Shown here one piece after another: positions 17,864-26,940 of a DNA stretch of 64,000 bases. The translations under genes and the position numbers were made by a program. Source of the DNA: JAPOUP01 sp965199865 (GTDB lineage: Bacteria; Pseudomonadota; Alphaproteobacteria; Rhodobacterales; Rhodobacteraceae); the NCBI GenBank assembly GCA_965199865.1, contig CBDATU010000020.1, forward strand, positions 248,001 through 312,000, given 5' to 3'. The notes below the pieces were generated by a model. That model saw only the letters and a program-made list of their open reading frames with translations. It did not search any database and was not told the DNA's origin. Position 1 is the first letter of the stretch. Each line of letters opens with the position of its first letter.

Positions 17864-19591
17864 ATGACAGACGCCAATGGAACCCGCTCCATGACCGGGG
17901 GTGAGGTAGTCGTTGAGATGCTCCGGCGTTTCGACGTTGAGATGATGTTTGGCCTACCGGGCGACCAGACCGAGATCTACGACGCGATATACCGCCGCAA
18001 CGACATTCGCCATGTGCTCGTCCGCCACGAACAGGCCGCGGCCCATATGGCCGATTCCTATGCACGGGCGACTGGCAGGGTTGGGATCTGCGACGCCACG
18101 GTCGGCCCTGGTGCGACAAACCTGATCAGCGGCATTTCCGAGACCTTTCTCTCCAGCATTCCCGTGATCGCCATCGTTTCGGACATTCGAACCGACTGGC
18201 GGGGTCGGGACTCGTTTCAGGAAATCGATCAGACAAACCTGTTCAGACCGATCACGAAGCAGGTATTCCTGGTCGATCACATTGGGCGGATCCCGGAATT
18301 CGTCAGTCGCGCCTTCCAGATCGCCACCACTGGCAGGCCAGGACCAGTTCTGCTGAGCTTCCCCCTGAACGTGCTGAAGGGCAGCCATGAATTCATCGAG
18401 GAAGACCTCCTCGTCGACACCCGATACGGCAGCTACCCCGCGAACCGCCTGTCCCCACCCTTGAAGGACATCGAGGCCGCCACCGATGCGGTTCTGGCAG
18501 CCGAGCGCCCGATCATCCTCGCCGGTGGGGGCGTTGTTTCCTCGGGTGCAATGGCTGAGGTCCAGGAACTTGCACAGCTGCTGTGCCTGCCGGTGGCGAC
18601 CACCTATATGGGCAAGGGTGCGATGGCTGAGGACCATTCCCTCTGTCTCGGCCCCTTTGGCCTTCTCGGGCGGCCTCCGGCCAACGAATATGTCCTGAAG
18701 GCGGATTTCGCCCTGGCGCTTGGCACGCGTTTCACCAATGTCGACACCGCAGCCTGGAGAATCCCCAACAGGGCGATCCGCATCGCGCAGGTTGACATAG
18801 AGCCGACACAGATCGGCCGTAACTACCATGTCGATCTGGCGCTACCGGGCGATATCAAGGTCGTCCTGCAGGCGATGCTGCGCGTCCTGAAAGCGAGGGG
18901 ACTCGATGCGAGGTCCGATTCTGCCGGGCCCGGGATTGCCGGGCTAAGCGCAAAGTGGCGGCGGGACAGCGGCGTGCACTCCGAGATCGCCAGAGACAAT
19001 GCCTCATCGCCCGTGCATCCGCTACAGGTCATCCGTGCCCTGCAAAACACCATGAAGCCGGACGATGTTCTCATCTGCGACTCGGGATTCAACCAGATCT
19101 GGGGTGGTCAGTATTTTGAGGTCGGCAGACCTGGCCGTGTCTATATGGGGCCGCGTGGCTTTGCGGTGATGGGGTTTGCGCTGCCAGCGGCGATTGGACA
19201 GGTGCTGGCGAAACCGGAACAGCGCGTGGTGGCGCTTGCCGGGGATGGTGGGTTCGCCATGGTCATCCATGAACTTGAGACCGCCCTCCGCATGCGGGCT
19301 CCGATCACAGCCTGCATAATCAACAACTCCAACCTGCAGTATATCAAGGAAAACCAGAGGATTCTCCATGACGGGCGCTACCTGTCGACGGATCTATCGG
19401 ACACCGATTACGCGGCCATCGCACGGGCCTTTGGATGTGTGGGGCTACGTGTTGAACACAGCGGTGATCTTGAGGATGCGTTGGCCGAAGCCCTGTCCTC
19501 AAATCTACCAGCGGTAGTGGATGTACGCGTGATCGACGATGTGGTTCCGGATCGGATCCACCTTCAGCGTGGCGTTCGAACACCGTTCTGA
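17864..19591 (+). CDS. ThDP-dependent enzyme of the acetolactate-synthase superfamily
   Basis: 575 residues from ATG 17864, with ggaggagcc about 6 nt upstream. The N-terminal ThDP-activating Glu is in VRHEQAAAHMADSYARATG. The central domain has GGGVVSSGA, and the C-terminal ThDP/Mg motif starts at GDGGFAM and ends at IINNSN. The overall length and order match acetolactate synthase large-subunit relatives such as sulfoacetaldehyde acetyltransferase, oxalyl-CoA or 2-hydroxyacyl-CoA lyase and benzoylformate decarboxylase. In context it likely cleaves or joins a 2-keto or alpha-hydroxy intermediate of the sulfatase pathway. The exact reaction is open. Confidence 0.85.
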   Translation: MTDANGTRSMTGGEVVVEMLRRFDVEMMFGLPGDQTEIYDAIYRRNDIRHVLVRHEQAAAHMADSYARATGRVGICDATVGPGATNLISGISETFLSSIPVIAIVSDIRTDWRGRDSFQEIDQTNLFRPITKQVFLVDHIGRIPEFVSRAFQIATTGRPGPVLLSFPLNVLKGSHEFIEEDLLVDTRYGSYPANRLSPPLKDIEAATDAVLAAERPIILAGGGVVSSGAMAEVQELAQLLCLPVATTYMGKGAMAEDHSLCLGPFGLLGRPPANEYVLKADFALALGTRFTNVDTAAWRIPNRAIRIAQVDIEPTQIGRNYHVDLALPGDIKVVLQAMLRVLKARGLDARSDSAGPGIAGLSAKWRRDSGVHSEIARDNASSPVHPLQVIRALQNTMKPDDVLICDSGFNQIWGGQYFEVGRPGRVYMGPRGFAVMGFALPAAIGQVLAKPEQRVVALAGDGGFAMVIHELETALRMRAPITACIINNSNLQYIKENQRILHDGRYLSTDLSDTDYAAIARAFGCVGLRVEHSGDLEDALAEALSSNLPAVVDVRVIDDVVPDRIHLQRGVRTPF

Positions 19592-19663
19592 CGGATCGGC
19601 GGGCGGATTTTCCGGGAAAGCGTCATCGATGCCAGTGGCTCTCCCTAGCGAGCCTCCCGTGGA

Positions 19664-22600
19664 TTACAGCATGTGTGTGACAGGCTGCACATCGCAGACT
19701 TCCTCCGCGATCTCAACGACATGGCGGTGGTGGGTGAGATAGATCGCCTGACCGCTTCGACCGATCCTTTCCATTAGGCGGCAGGCGGCCCGTGTGCGGT
19801 CCTCGTCAAACGTCTCAAAGACATCGTCACAGAAAAAGGGCAGCCTTACGCCCTGGGAGACCATCTGCTCGTAAGCGGCCGCACGCAGGGCAAGATAGAG
19901 CTGAAACCGCGTACCCTTTGACATGTCGCCGACCTGCTTCGGGACTCCATTCGCATCGACCGCCAGAAGGATTTCCGATGATCCGTCCGGTTGGGTCTGG
20001 AGCCGCCCATACGCGCCGTTCGTGAGCCCGGAGAAGGCGCGCTCAGTCGCCTCCATCATTCCGCTGCGATGCCTGTCGCGATAGCGGCGGATGGCCTCTT
20101 CCGCGAGACGCAGGCCGAAATCCCTCTCCAGGTATTCGAGTACGGTGTCTTCGATCTGCATCTGAAGCGTTGTTCGTTGTTCGACGAGTGCAGCGACTTC
20201 CGCGTCACCCCTAACGGCGTATAGATCGCGCTCGGCATTTGCCCTCAGAACGGTCGCATCCGAAAGCTGGGTCTCAGCGCTCCTGAGATCCGCTTCAAGG
20301 GCCCTGGACCTTGCTTCGAGAATCGGTGCCGTCACTCCGTCAAGCAGAGCGCGCGCTTCCGTCATGTTCGGTACTGATAGTTCGGCGAGGATCTGTCGTT
20401 CCAGGCTGGCAATTCTTGAGCGGGTGCGAATGTTTTCCTGGGCTTTGCCAACCACAATGCGCAGGGAATCGAGCGTGCCGGTTTCCGCTGTTTCGGGAAA
20501 GAGCGCACCGTATCCGTATACCTGTCGATCGATTTCCTCGAGATGGGCCTCGACTGCCCGCAGCCGCCTGATCTCTTCCTCGATCCTCCTGCACAGGCCA
20601 GCGTGGCGAGCCCTGTCCGCTTCCGCCTGTTTGGCAATGCCCCGCAAAAGACGAAAAACCTCGAGAGGGTCGTCACTCGGGAGATCATGTCGCTCACGTA
20701 GTGGCTTCATGGCTTCGGCAAACTGGCCCTGATCCTCTTCCATCGAAGAGACCTGACGTTTGACCTGAAGCCGCTTTGCGTCACATGTCCGGATATCGCG
20801 CAGCTGACCGAGAGCGCCTGCGAGGATCTCGGGATCGAGTCCATCCCCAAACAGCTCCAGAACCTGGGTGGCCCATTCATCCGACACGCTCTTCGCGGTC
20901 CGGTTAAGCTCAGCCAGTCTCGATTGCCGACTTTCGAGCTGCTCTTCCAGGCTGGCCAGTGTCTCCGCGCCGGACTTCAGGTCGTCCTGATGGATTCGCT
21001 CCGCATCCGCAAGGCGGCGCGCCGCCGCCAGGGCCGCATCAATAGTTGGCTCTTCCAGCAACAGCATGGGACGAAGCGCTTCACGGAGGCGACCCGCCTG
21101 GTCGAGAACCGGACGATGCCGCTCCGTCAGCTGATCCTTCTTCCGCTGGGCCGCTGCTGCCTGAATACGCATCTTCACCCAGACCTGAAGAGAGGCGGGA
21201 GACAGCGCTGGAAGTCCGATCGACTGCGCGACCCGTTCGACTTCCCCTTCAATGCGGGTTACCTGATCTCTCAGCCCGCCGAGGCTCGCGCTGGTCCTGG
21301 CGCTGCGGGTCCGCGCCTCCACGCGTGCCTGTTCCAGCTGCCGCAGTTCTCCGATTTCACTGGCATGTGCGAGGCGTGAGCCTTCGATATCGTCCACCCG
21401 CTTCATTGAGAGTTCAAAGACATCAGCACTTTCCGCAGTCAGTGTCTCGCGATGTGCGCGCCATCTCTCATCACGCTCTCCCCTTGCCTGGCGAGCCTCG
21501 TCATCGCCAGCCACACCGACACTCTCCGTAAGGCAGGCGATTCGGGCCGTCGTCACATCGATGTCCTCTCGGTGGCGCGCCAGCGTCTCCTCAACACGCT
21601 CGATCCGTTCCATCAGCTTCGCGTGCCGTGCTGCGAGCTCATCCGCACCTGTCTGATCAATCGGGCAATCTGGAACGGTGGTGAACCTGCAACCGCCGAT
21701 GGAAAGAGCCCCAAGCGCCTCCCCAAGCCGTTCATCGGACATCGCGATCGCCTGTCGGGCTTTTGCCTCCTGTGGTGCAAGCGTGTCCGCGTCGAATCTG
21801 GAGAGCAGTTCAATGAAGCCTGTCTGCGAAGGGGACCTGGCCTGCAGCGCCTCATGGGTTTTCTTCGCCTCCAGGATTCTCGCTTCCAGACTGGCAACCT
21901 CTCCCGCCTCCGCATCACTTTTTCCTGCAGCCTCGCGCATCGCGTCCCGGGCTTTTTCGAGCGCGGCGATTTCCGCAGGGGATCTGATCAGTCTGGTGAG
22001 TTCGATTCCTTTTGGCACGCCGAGATCAGCTGCCATTCGGGCAATGTCCGTTTCCGCGTCCTTCAGCTCGCGTCTGCGTCGCGGAAGGTCGAGAGCCGCA
22101 GTCTTCATGCGACTATGCAATACATCCAGGGCATCAAGTGTTTCGGTTAACGCAAGGCGCTCATCATCCAGTGTGATGCCGTCCCGCTCCTCCCTGGCTT
22201 CCCTGATCTCCTCCCTCAATCTGAGAATTTCGGCTTCAGCCTTTCCATAATCGGTCTTTAGCGCAACGAGATCCTCAGGATTGATGTCGAGCCGTTTCGG
22301 GTATCCGATATAGTCCACACTTTCTTCGACCAACCGGTCACGCTCGCCGAGATTGGGAAGTGCGCGGCTGAGCGCCGCCGTCTGTGCCTGAGATACACGG
22401 AGTTCATCTCTTGCCCCTCTTGCTTTCTCCTCTTCATCTTCCGCGCTGCGCAGAGTCTGTTTCAGCCTGTGCCAGGCCCTGGCGCTGACATCCATCTCCC
22501 TGATCCGACGCTCCACCTCCCCCAGTTCGCGTTTGAGTTCAGCGAGACGCGTCGTGCTGGCACGTTTCCGGTAGAGACCGTCGATCTCCTCTCGGGCCTC

Positions 22601-23092
22601 ATCGAGCACTGCATTCAGATCCGAAACTCCAGCGGCCGCGGAGAACAGCAACCGTCCAATGTCGCCACGCGCGTTGGCGATTTCCTCACCGCCCTTTTCA
22701 ATGGTATCGTCGTCAAGACAGAGCAGGCTGCGGTAATCCTCCAGCGAGAGCCCACCCAGATGTGCTGAAATGGCGTGTCCTGGCAAGGCAATCCCGTCGC
22801 CATCCAGGAGGTTGCCAGTCTTTTTTGGCAAACGGGTAAAGTCTCTCTTCTCACCGTTCAGATCCAGTATGCCGGAAACCTGGAGGTTCTTTCGCTGATG
22901 CCGGAAATCATAGGACTCGATATGGGGGAAACCGAAGAGAAGACGCAGGAACCCCTCCATCAAGGTAGTCTTTCCCGCTTCGTTCGCCCCATAGATGACA
23001 TGAAAATCCGAGGGTCTGTCGGCCTCACCGAAGTCGAGGACCTTTCCGGTGAACTGGCCGAAGAAATCGAGGGAGAGTCGCTGGATACGCAT
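19664..23092 (-). CDS. YhaN-like SMC/Rad50-type AAA ATPase
   Basis: 1142 residues. The N-terminal Walker A is GANEAGKTT (about residues 35-43), followed by long coiled-coil arms of about residues 160-950, rich in Glu/Arg/Leu heptads. The C-terminal ATPase half has DMSKGTRFQLYLALR as a divergent ABC signature, Walker B LPFFCDDVFETFDEDR and an HH-containing H-loop (LTHHRH). Family members pair with a metallophosphoesterase, and that gene lies directly upstream with a TGATG overlap. The complex is expected to process DNA ends. No zinc-hook CxxC is apparent: one CPID stretch near residue 490 has a single Cys. Confidence 0.88.
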   Translation of the reverse strand: MRIQRLSLDFFGQFTGKVLDFGEADRPSDFHVIYGANEAGKTTLMEGFLRLLFGFPHIESYDFRHQRKNLQVSGILDLNGEKRDFTRLPKKTGNLLDGDGIALPGHAISAHLGGLSLEDYRSLLCLDDDTIEKGGEEIANARGDIGRLLFSAAAGVSDLNAVLDEAREEIDGLYRKRASTTRLAELKRELGEVERRIREMDVSARAWHRLKQTLRSAEDEEEKARGARDELRVSQAQTAALSRALPNLGERDRLVEESVDYIGYPKRLDINPEDLVALKTDYGKAEAEILRLREEIREAREERDGITLDDERLALTETLDALDVLHSRMKTAALDLPRRRRELKDAETDIARMAADLGVPKGIELTRLIRSPAEIAALEKARDAMREAAGKSDAEAGEVASLEARILEAKKTHEALQARSPSQTGFIELLSRFDADTLAPQEAKARQAIAMSDERLGEALGALSIGGCRFTTVPDCPIDQTGADELAARHAKLMERIERVEETLARHREDIDVTTARIACLTESVGVAGDDEARQARGERDERWRAHRETLTAESADVFELSMKRVDDIEGSRLAHASEIGELRQLEQARVEARTRSARTSASLGGLRDQVTRIEGEVERVAQSIGLPALSPASLQVWVKMRIQAAAAQRKKDQLTERHRPVLDQAGRLREALRPMLLLEEPTIDAALAAARRLADAERIHQDDLKSGAETLASLEEQLESRQSRLAELNRTAKSVSDEWATQVLELFGDGLDPEILAGALGQLRDIRTCDAKRLQVKRQVSSMEEDQGQFAEAMKPLRERHDLPSDDPLEVFRLLRGIAKQAEADRARHAGLCRRIEEEIRRLRAVEAHLEEIDRQVYGYGALFPETAETGTLDSLRIVVGKAQENIRTRSRIASLERQILAELSVPNMTEARALLDGVTAPILEARSRALEADLRSAETQLSDATVLRANAERDLYAVRGDAEVAALVEQRTTLQMQIEDTVLEYLERDFGLRLAEEAIRRYRDRHRSGMMEATERAFSGLTNGAYGRLQTQPDGSSEILLAVDANGVPKQVGDMSKGTRFQLYLALRAAAYEQMVSQGVRLPFFCDDVFETFDEDRTRAACRLMERIGRSGQAIYLTHHRHVVEIAEEVCDVQPVTHML

Positions 23093-24318
23093 CAGGAGGT
23101 CGCGCCCTTCATCCGTGCCAGCATGCCCTGGGCACCCGTCTCGGCGAGGCGCTGTCCGAGTGCCGCCATCGCATCCTCGTCCGGCAGGAGTTCTCCACGA
23201 CGGTGTACGGGCAGCTCAGCCAGAACGGCCTCCAGTTCGGCACGACATGTCTCCGCAAACCCTGGCTCCTGTCGGATGGTTTCCATGATTTTAGCGAGCT
23301 CGTCCGTGGCGCTTTGGCCCGGAGCCGCCATGTTCGAGACATTGAGCACCAGCCTGTCCAGCCAGAGGCGGCCCGTTTCGCGGGAAACCTGCGCTGCCGT
23401 CTCTGACCACATGTCCTGGTCCCGCAGGATCTGCCATCGGCGTGGGCTGGCACCGGAAAGGGTGAGACGCACCACGCCGCATTCGGATGTCAGCCTATTC
23501 GCGGTCGCGTGCAGTCTCTGCCGCAGGAGATCCCGCAGAGCGTCATCGGTTGCGGCGTCCGCCGGGTCAATCTCGACATGAACGAATTCAACCACCGAGG
23601 TTGGCACCTCATCGACTTCGATCTCGTCGGTAACTGTCAGGAGGGTGGCGGATTTTGGCCCCAGCTCCCCCATGTCACGCCCCTGGGGCGTTCCGGGCAT
23701 TACCACCCAGGGCGCGGTGGAATGAACCTGTCGTCGATGCACATGGCCGAGGGCCCAGTAGTCGAAACCGGACGCAACAAGGTCGCGCACGGAACAGGGC
23801 GCGTAGGGGTCATGCCCTTCAGCGTTCACAAGGGATGTGTGAAGCATTGCGATATTCACCGCATCCTCGACGGGGGCCTGAAATCTGGGTAGAAGGCTTT
23901 CGTCTGTGTGTCGGCCAGCGAAACTCACACCGTGAATCCAGATTTCGTCGGTAAGCTGGACCTTGCCCCCGCGCCCATCGAACACATGGACGTTGTCGGG
24001 CAGGCTGAGCTCACCGGTCAGGGGGTTTTCCGCGTCGTGATTGCCCTTGATGTAGAATACCCGGATTCCATTGGTACGCAGCCGATCCAGCTGACCGGTG
24101 AGGAATGCGGCCGTTCGGGCGCTCCTTTCCGCACCGTCGAAGAGATCACCGGCAATCAGAAGCGCAGCCACGCTTCTGGAAAGGGCTGTGTCCACAATCC
24201 GTTCGAGTGCCGTGCGGGTGGCGATCTGAACTTGGTCCCTCAGTTCCGCATCACGCAACGCTAGCGATCTCAATGGTGAGTCGAGGTGGATATCGGCGGT
24301 ATGAAGGATCCTGGTCAT
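23092..24318 (-). CDS. YhaO/SbcD-like DNA exonuclease (metallophosphoesterase)
   Basis: 408 residues from ATG 24318, chosen over an upstream in-frame ATG because ggagc precedes it and the family motif starts at once (MTRILHTADIHLDSPL). The calcineurin-type motifs follow in order: DIHLD, GDLFD, GNHD, HTSL and GHVHRRQ. The C-terminal part matches the capping region of YhaO. With YhaN it should form a Mre11-Rad50-like nuclease. It is the first gene of the two-gene unit. Confidence 0.9.
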   Translation of the reverse strand: MTRILHTADIHLDSPLRSLALRDAELRDQVQIATRTALERIVDTALSRSVAALLIAGDLFDGAERSARTAAFLTGQLDRLRTNGIRVFYIKGNHDAENPLTGELSLPDNVHVFDGRGGKVQLTDEIWIHGVSFAGRHTDESLLPRFQAPVEDAVNIAMLHTSLVNAEGHDPYAPCSVRDLVASGFDYWALGHVHRRQVHSTAPWVVMPGTPQGRDMGELGPKSATLLTVTDEIEVDEVPTSVVEFVHVEIDPADAATDDALRDLLRQRLHATANRLTSECGVVRLTLSGASPRRWQILRDQDMWSETAAQVSRETGRLWLDRLVLNVSNMAAPGQSATDELAKIMETIRQEPGFAETCRAELEAVLAELPVHRRGELLPDEDAMAALGQRLAETGAQGMLARMKGATS

Positions 24319-24600
24319 GGGCGTGCTCCACATAGTCCAGCCAATCCGGATCTGGAAGCCCAAATTCCAGAATTTTTCGTAGAACAGGTATATGGCCACG
24401 GCAAAGATAGCCGATCTGGTGTTTTCTGGCGATGGTGTCGACCGCTACAGTGTTTGCGATCCCAAGGCCAACCGAACCCTGGTCCGCGCTGTGGATGTTT
24501 GCCCAGAGGTAGGGCGCGGATCAGATGGAAACCCGCGATGCCCCCGCTCTCGCCCCTCGCCCAGACTGCTCTTTCGATACGGTCGGCACATGAATGCCCG
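24319..24600. other. Upstream region of the yhaO-like gene
   Basis: Must contain the promoter of the yhaON pair. A plus-strand frame from ATG 24392 (MATAKIADLVFSGDGVDRYS and onward) looks weakly protein-like but has no known family and runs into the miniature element at 24601. It could be a truncated gene. Confidence 0.3.
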
Positions 24601-24704
24601 CCTTACTTCCACTCGGAAGCGCAATCCCTGTGCCTTATCGAAGCGGGTGTGATGCCCGAATGGAGAGACGGGCATGGGCGTGGCGCTTCCGGGTGGAAGT
24701 AAGG
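24601..24704. mobile_element. Miniature IS30-type element (MITE), 104 bp
   Basis: Both ends carry the same inverted repeat: the left reads CCTTACTTCCACTCGGAAGC, the right read inward CCTTACTTCCACCCGGAAGC. They resemble the ends of the IS30 copy at 26821-28219 (CCCC..TTCCA..C.GAAG.GCAAC). Only about 40 nt of unrelated DNA lie between the arms, so it encodes nothing and would need a transposase in trans. Confidence 0.65.
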
Positions 24705-24762
24705 CCTTGAACCATTCAGGTTCTGAAGCCTGGCAGATACAGCCCAGCAGCCGATGTGTGAA

Positions 24763-25065
24763 TCAGTCTTCAAGCCGCGCGTCAATATCCATTCGGTCAT
24801 GCAACACTCTGACAACGAAAATCTCACCCTCTGAAGGCTCGCAGAATATGATCAGATGACAGCCCTGCCGCAGTTTGAACATGCCCCTGTGGCGCGACGC
24901 CAATGGGTTCACCAGCGCTGCACCGCTGGCAATGGTGTCCATCGCTGTTCGCAGGTTGCCAAGATAGGCATCCGCCTGACCCTCACCCCAGCGTTCAGAC
25001 GTATATGCGTATATCTCGCGCAGATCGCCACTGGCAGCCCTAGAGATTTTCAGCGTCTTCATCAA
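24763..25065 (-). CDS. parE: ParE/RelE-family toxin
   Basis: 100 residues with the compact ParE/RelE fold pattern: SRAASGDLREIYAYTSERWG at the N-terminus and RHRGMFKLRQGCHLIIF and VVRVLHDRMD in the core strands. ParE toxins poison DNA gyrase; RelE relatives cut mRNA, but this sequence is closer to the ParE type. Its start overlaps the antitoxin stop by 4 nt (ATGA), the usual antitoxin-first order. Confidence 0.9.
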   Translation of the reverse strand: MMKTLKISRAASGDLREIYAYTSERWGEGQADAYLGNLRTAMDTIASGAALVNPLASRHRGMFKLRQGCHLIIFCEPSEGEIFVVRVLHDRMDIDARLED

Positions 25066-25322
25066 CCCGCGCCGGACCGCCTCTTCGCCAGCACCCTGCC
25101 ATCTTCCTTAATGGCATCCCAGGAGAACGCCTCATCAACGCCGCTGTCCAAACCGGTCTGAACTGCAGCATCCATGGCGTTCATCATCTGCTCCCGCCGC
25201 TCAACCAGCCGAAGCCCTTCGCGGATCACTTCGCTGGCCGAAGAATACCGCCCCGCATCGACCTGTGACGCGATGAACTGGTCGAAGCGCTCACCAAGAA
25301 CGAATGATGTGGTTTTTGGCAT
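25062..25322 (-). CDS. parD: ParD-family antitoxin
   Basis: 86 residues. The N-terminal ribbon-helix-helix (TTSFVLGERFDQFIASQVDA, then RYSSASEVIREGLRLVERRE) binds DNA, and the acidic C-terminal tail (about residues 50-80) should wrap the toxin. It is translated just before parE and likely represses the pair through the palindrome at 25342-25360. Confidence 0.9.
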   Translation of the reverse strand: MPKTTSFVLGERFDQFIASQVDAGRYSSASEVIREGLRLVERREQMMNAMDAAVQTGLDSGVDEAFSWDAIKEDGRVLAKRRSGAG

Positions 25323-25341
25323 TCGGTCCTCCTGTGACTCA

Positions 25342-25360
25342 CATACTAAAATATAGTATG
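25342..25360. promoter_or_regulatory. Likely ParD operator
   Basis: CATACTA and TAGTATG form perfect 7-bp inverted arms separated by aaata, about 20 nt before the parD start. This is the position and symmetry expected for a ribbon-helix-helix autorepressor. Confidence 0.6.
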
Positions 25361-25816
25361 ATGGCGTGTTTGGATCAACAACATACGAAGGCCGCGAATC
25401 ATCTCACAGAATTCCATTGCAGACGATTCTCCGCAGAATCAATCCATGCCGCCTTTCGCGCTGGAGCAGGCGATCCGTTGTGCTGAGCAAACGATGGGAT
25501 TGGATGAACCCAAACCAGGGCTGTCAATCGAAAATTCGCCAATTGGGTCGCCAGGAATTTCAACTGGCCACGCCATTCCGCAGATAAGCTGCTACGGACC
25601 CAAAGAGCATATAGCGGATTGGGACGTGGTCCAGGTGATGGTGCTTGACGACCCATTGGTGATTGTAAGGTGAGAGCGGCATATCAAGCGCGGGCTCCTG
25701 CTGGGCAAAAACCTGAAATCCACCCCGTGCCAACGTGGCAGGCTGTTCGGGATAGGCTCATTCGAAGAATTCCAGTGCATTCCGCAAAATTTCGGCGACG
25801 CGCCTTAGAACACGGA
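25361..25816. other. Gene-poor stretch
   Basis: No gene I can support. A plus-strand frame ends at 25673 in DWDVVQVMVLDDPLVIVR, which looks protein-like, but upstream of it there is no credible start or family match. It is probably eroded accessory DNA. Confidence 0.35.
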
Positions 25817-25927
25817 GTTTCCCACCTCTTTCGCTCCGAGGCGTAATGTCCGTCCCCTGCTCTCGGCTTGGACAACACCATCGCTCCGGAAAAAACCGGG
25901 CGTTGCGCGTCGGAGCGGAAGTGGGGA
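25817..25927. mobile_element. Second miniature IS30-type element, inserted in an XRE gene remnant
   Basis: The left end (tttcccacctctttcgctcc, then gaggcgtaatg) and the right end read inward (tccccacttccgctccgacg, then cgcaacg) are inverted versions of the IS30-like end. The element is about 110 bp, non-coding, and interrupts the XRE reading frame right after EKGTRTVGE. Confidence 0.55.
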
Positions 25928-26170
25928 GACCTCGCCCACCGTCCGTGTGCCCTTCTCCATTTCGGAGACAGCGATACGGGGAATCCCAAGATGCCTGACC
26001 ACCTGGTCCTGCTTGAAGCCAACATATTCACCGGCTTCCCTGAGTTTTGAACCGAGCACCAAACCTTCATCCTCAGGGTCAGCAATTCCCTTCTTCGCCT
26101 GACTGGTCATGACATGGTCTCTCCCTCCCGCCATAGCTTCTCACTCCATACGCCGCGGCTCTTCGCGGCG
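25928..26170 (-). pseudogene. Truncated second copy of the XRE regulator and tail of its upstream partner gene
   Basis: From ATG 26110 the minus strand encodes MTSQAKKGIADPEDEGLVLG and on through LGIPRIAVSEMEKGTRTV, nearly the same protein as the intact XRE regulator at 36878-37234. It stops at the miniature element, so the C-terminal half is missing. Just upstream (26107-26164) the frame ending VWSEK..REGETMS matches the C-terminus of the small gene that precedes the intact regulator (LWSEK..QEGETVS), with the same ATGA overlap. This is the relic of a second locus of the 34-38 kb type. Confidence 0.8.
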
Positions 26171-26327
26171 CGGTCCCAACTTAGGAGCCACTCGCTGCCC
26201 ACCGGCAGAAATGCCAGGCTCTTTTCCTCGTCCACCTTTCTTTGGATTCCTTTATTCTAGTGGACAGGTAAGGCTCAGATCCGCATTGGTATACCATTCA
26301 CAGCTTCCACTACCGCCCGTTCGAACC

Positions 26328-26774
26328 TCAAAGATCGCGTATTTCCAAACTCCCATCCCATTTCTCGTTTAGGTATTCGCAGACAAGGCGCCTGTGGCAA
26401 TAATGTGGTTTATCCTCAGAGCAAAGAAGACAAACATCATCAAACATTTCCGGTCTGAAGTGTTTCTCTATCTGCCGTTCCGCCATCAATTCCAGGAAAT
26501 CCTGTTCGTAAACCTGCCAGTTACCTTTCTTCTGCTTGTACGCCTTCAGCATCTGGTCAGTCGGCGCCAGCATTGGCTGATGTTCTTATTCAACGCCTCC
26601 AATTTTCCGCAGGAAATAGGCAAGATCGCCAGCTTTGGCGAAGCCGGAAAGTTGAGATGTGTTGTATAACCGAACGTCCACGACTTTCCTGATCCCTGCT
26701 CCAATCACGCGCTCAAAGAAATTCTGAGCAGTAGTTTTGGTGAAACCGATGGTGGCTATGTGAAATCGGGCCAC
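26328..26774 (-). pseudogene. DUF488-family gene interrupted by a nonsense codon
   Basis: From GTG 26774 the frame reads MARFHIATIGFTKTTAQNFF, the hallmark of the second type of DUF488 protein, up to LRKIGGVE. Then comes TAA (26586-26588) where relatives have Tyr. The same frame continues with EHQPMLAPTDQMLKAYKQKK to the C-terminal CSEDKPHYCHRRLVCEYL with its Cys/His pairs. A single base change explains it. It formed an operon with the DUF488 gene at 28046-28816 before IS30 landed between them. Confidence 0.85.
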
Positions 26775-26940
26775 TTTCTACTCCATTGCAGTATGTGTTG
26801 TAATGCCATCATTTTGTTCCCCCCGTTCCACCCTGAAGTGCAACACTTTCAGTAGCGGGTTTCTCCCGGGTCGGCGCAGGATGTTGCGAATCGGCCAGGT
26901 AGCGGCGACAGTCCCGGTGAGTTGAGAACCGGAGACCGCC

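Noticed and set aside
24601..24704. Terminator or CRISPR-like repeat reading of the palindrome
   Set aside because: The arms match IS30 ends; there is no repeat-spacer periodicity and no cas gene anywhere in the window.
25805..26134. 110-codon frame as an intact XRE protein
   Set aside because: After residue 60 or so it reads through the miniature element; comparison with 36878-37234 shows the C-terminal half is lost.
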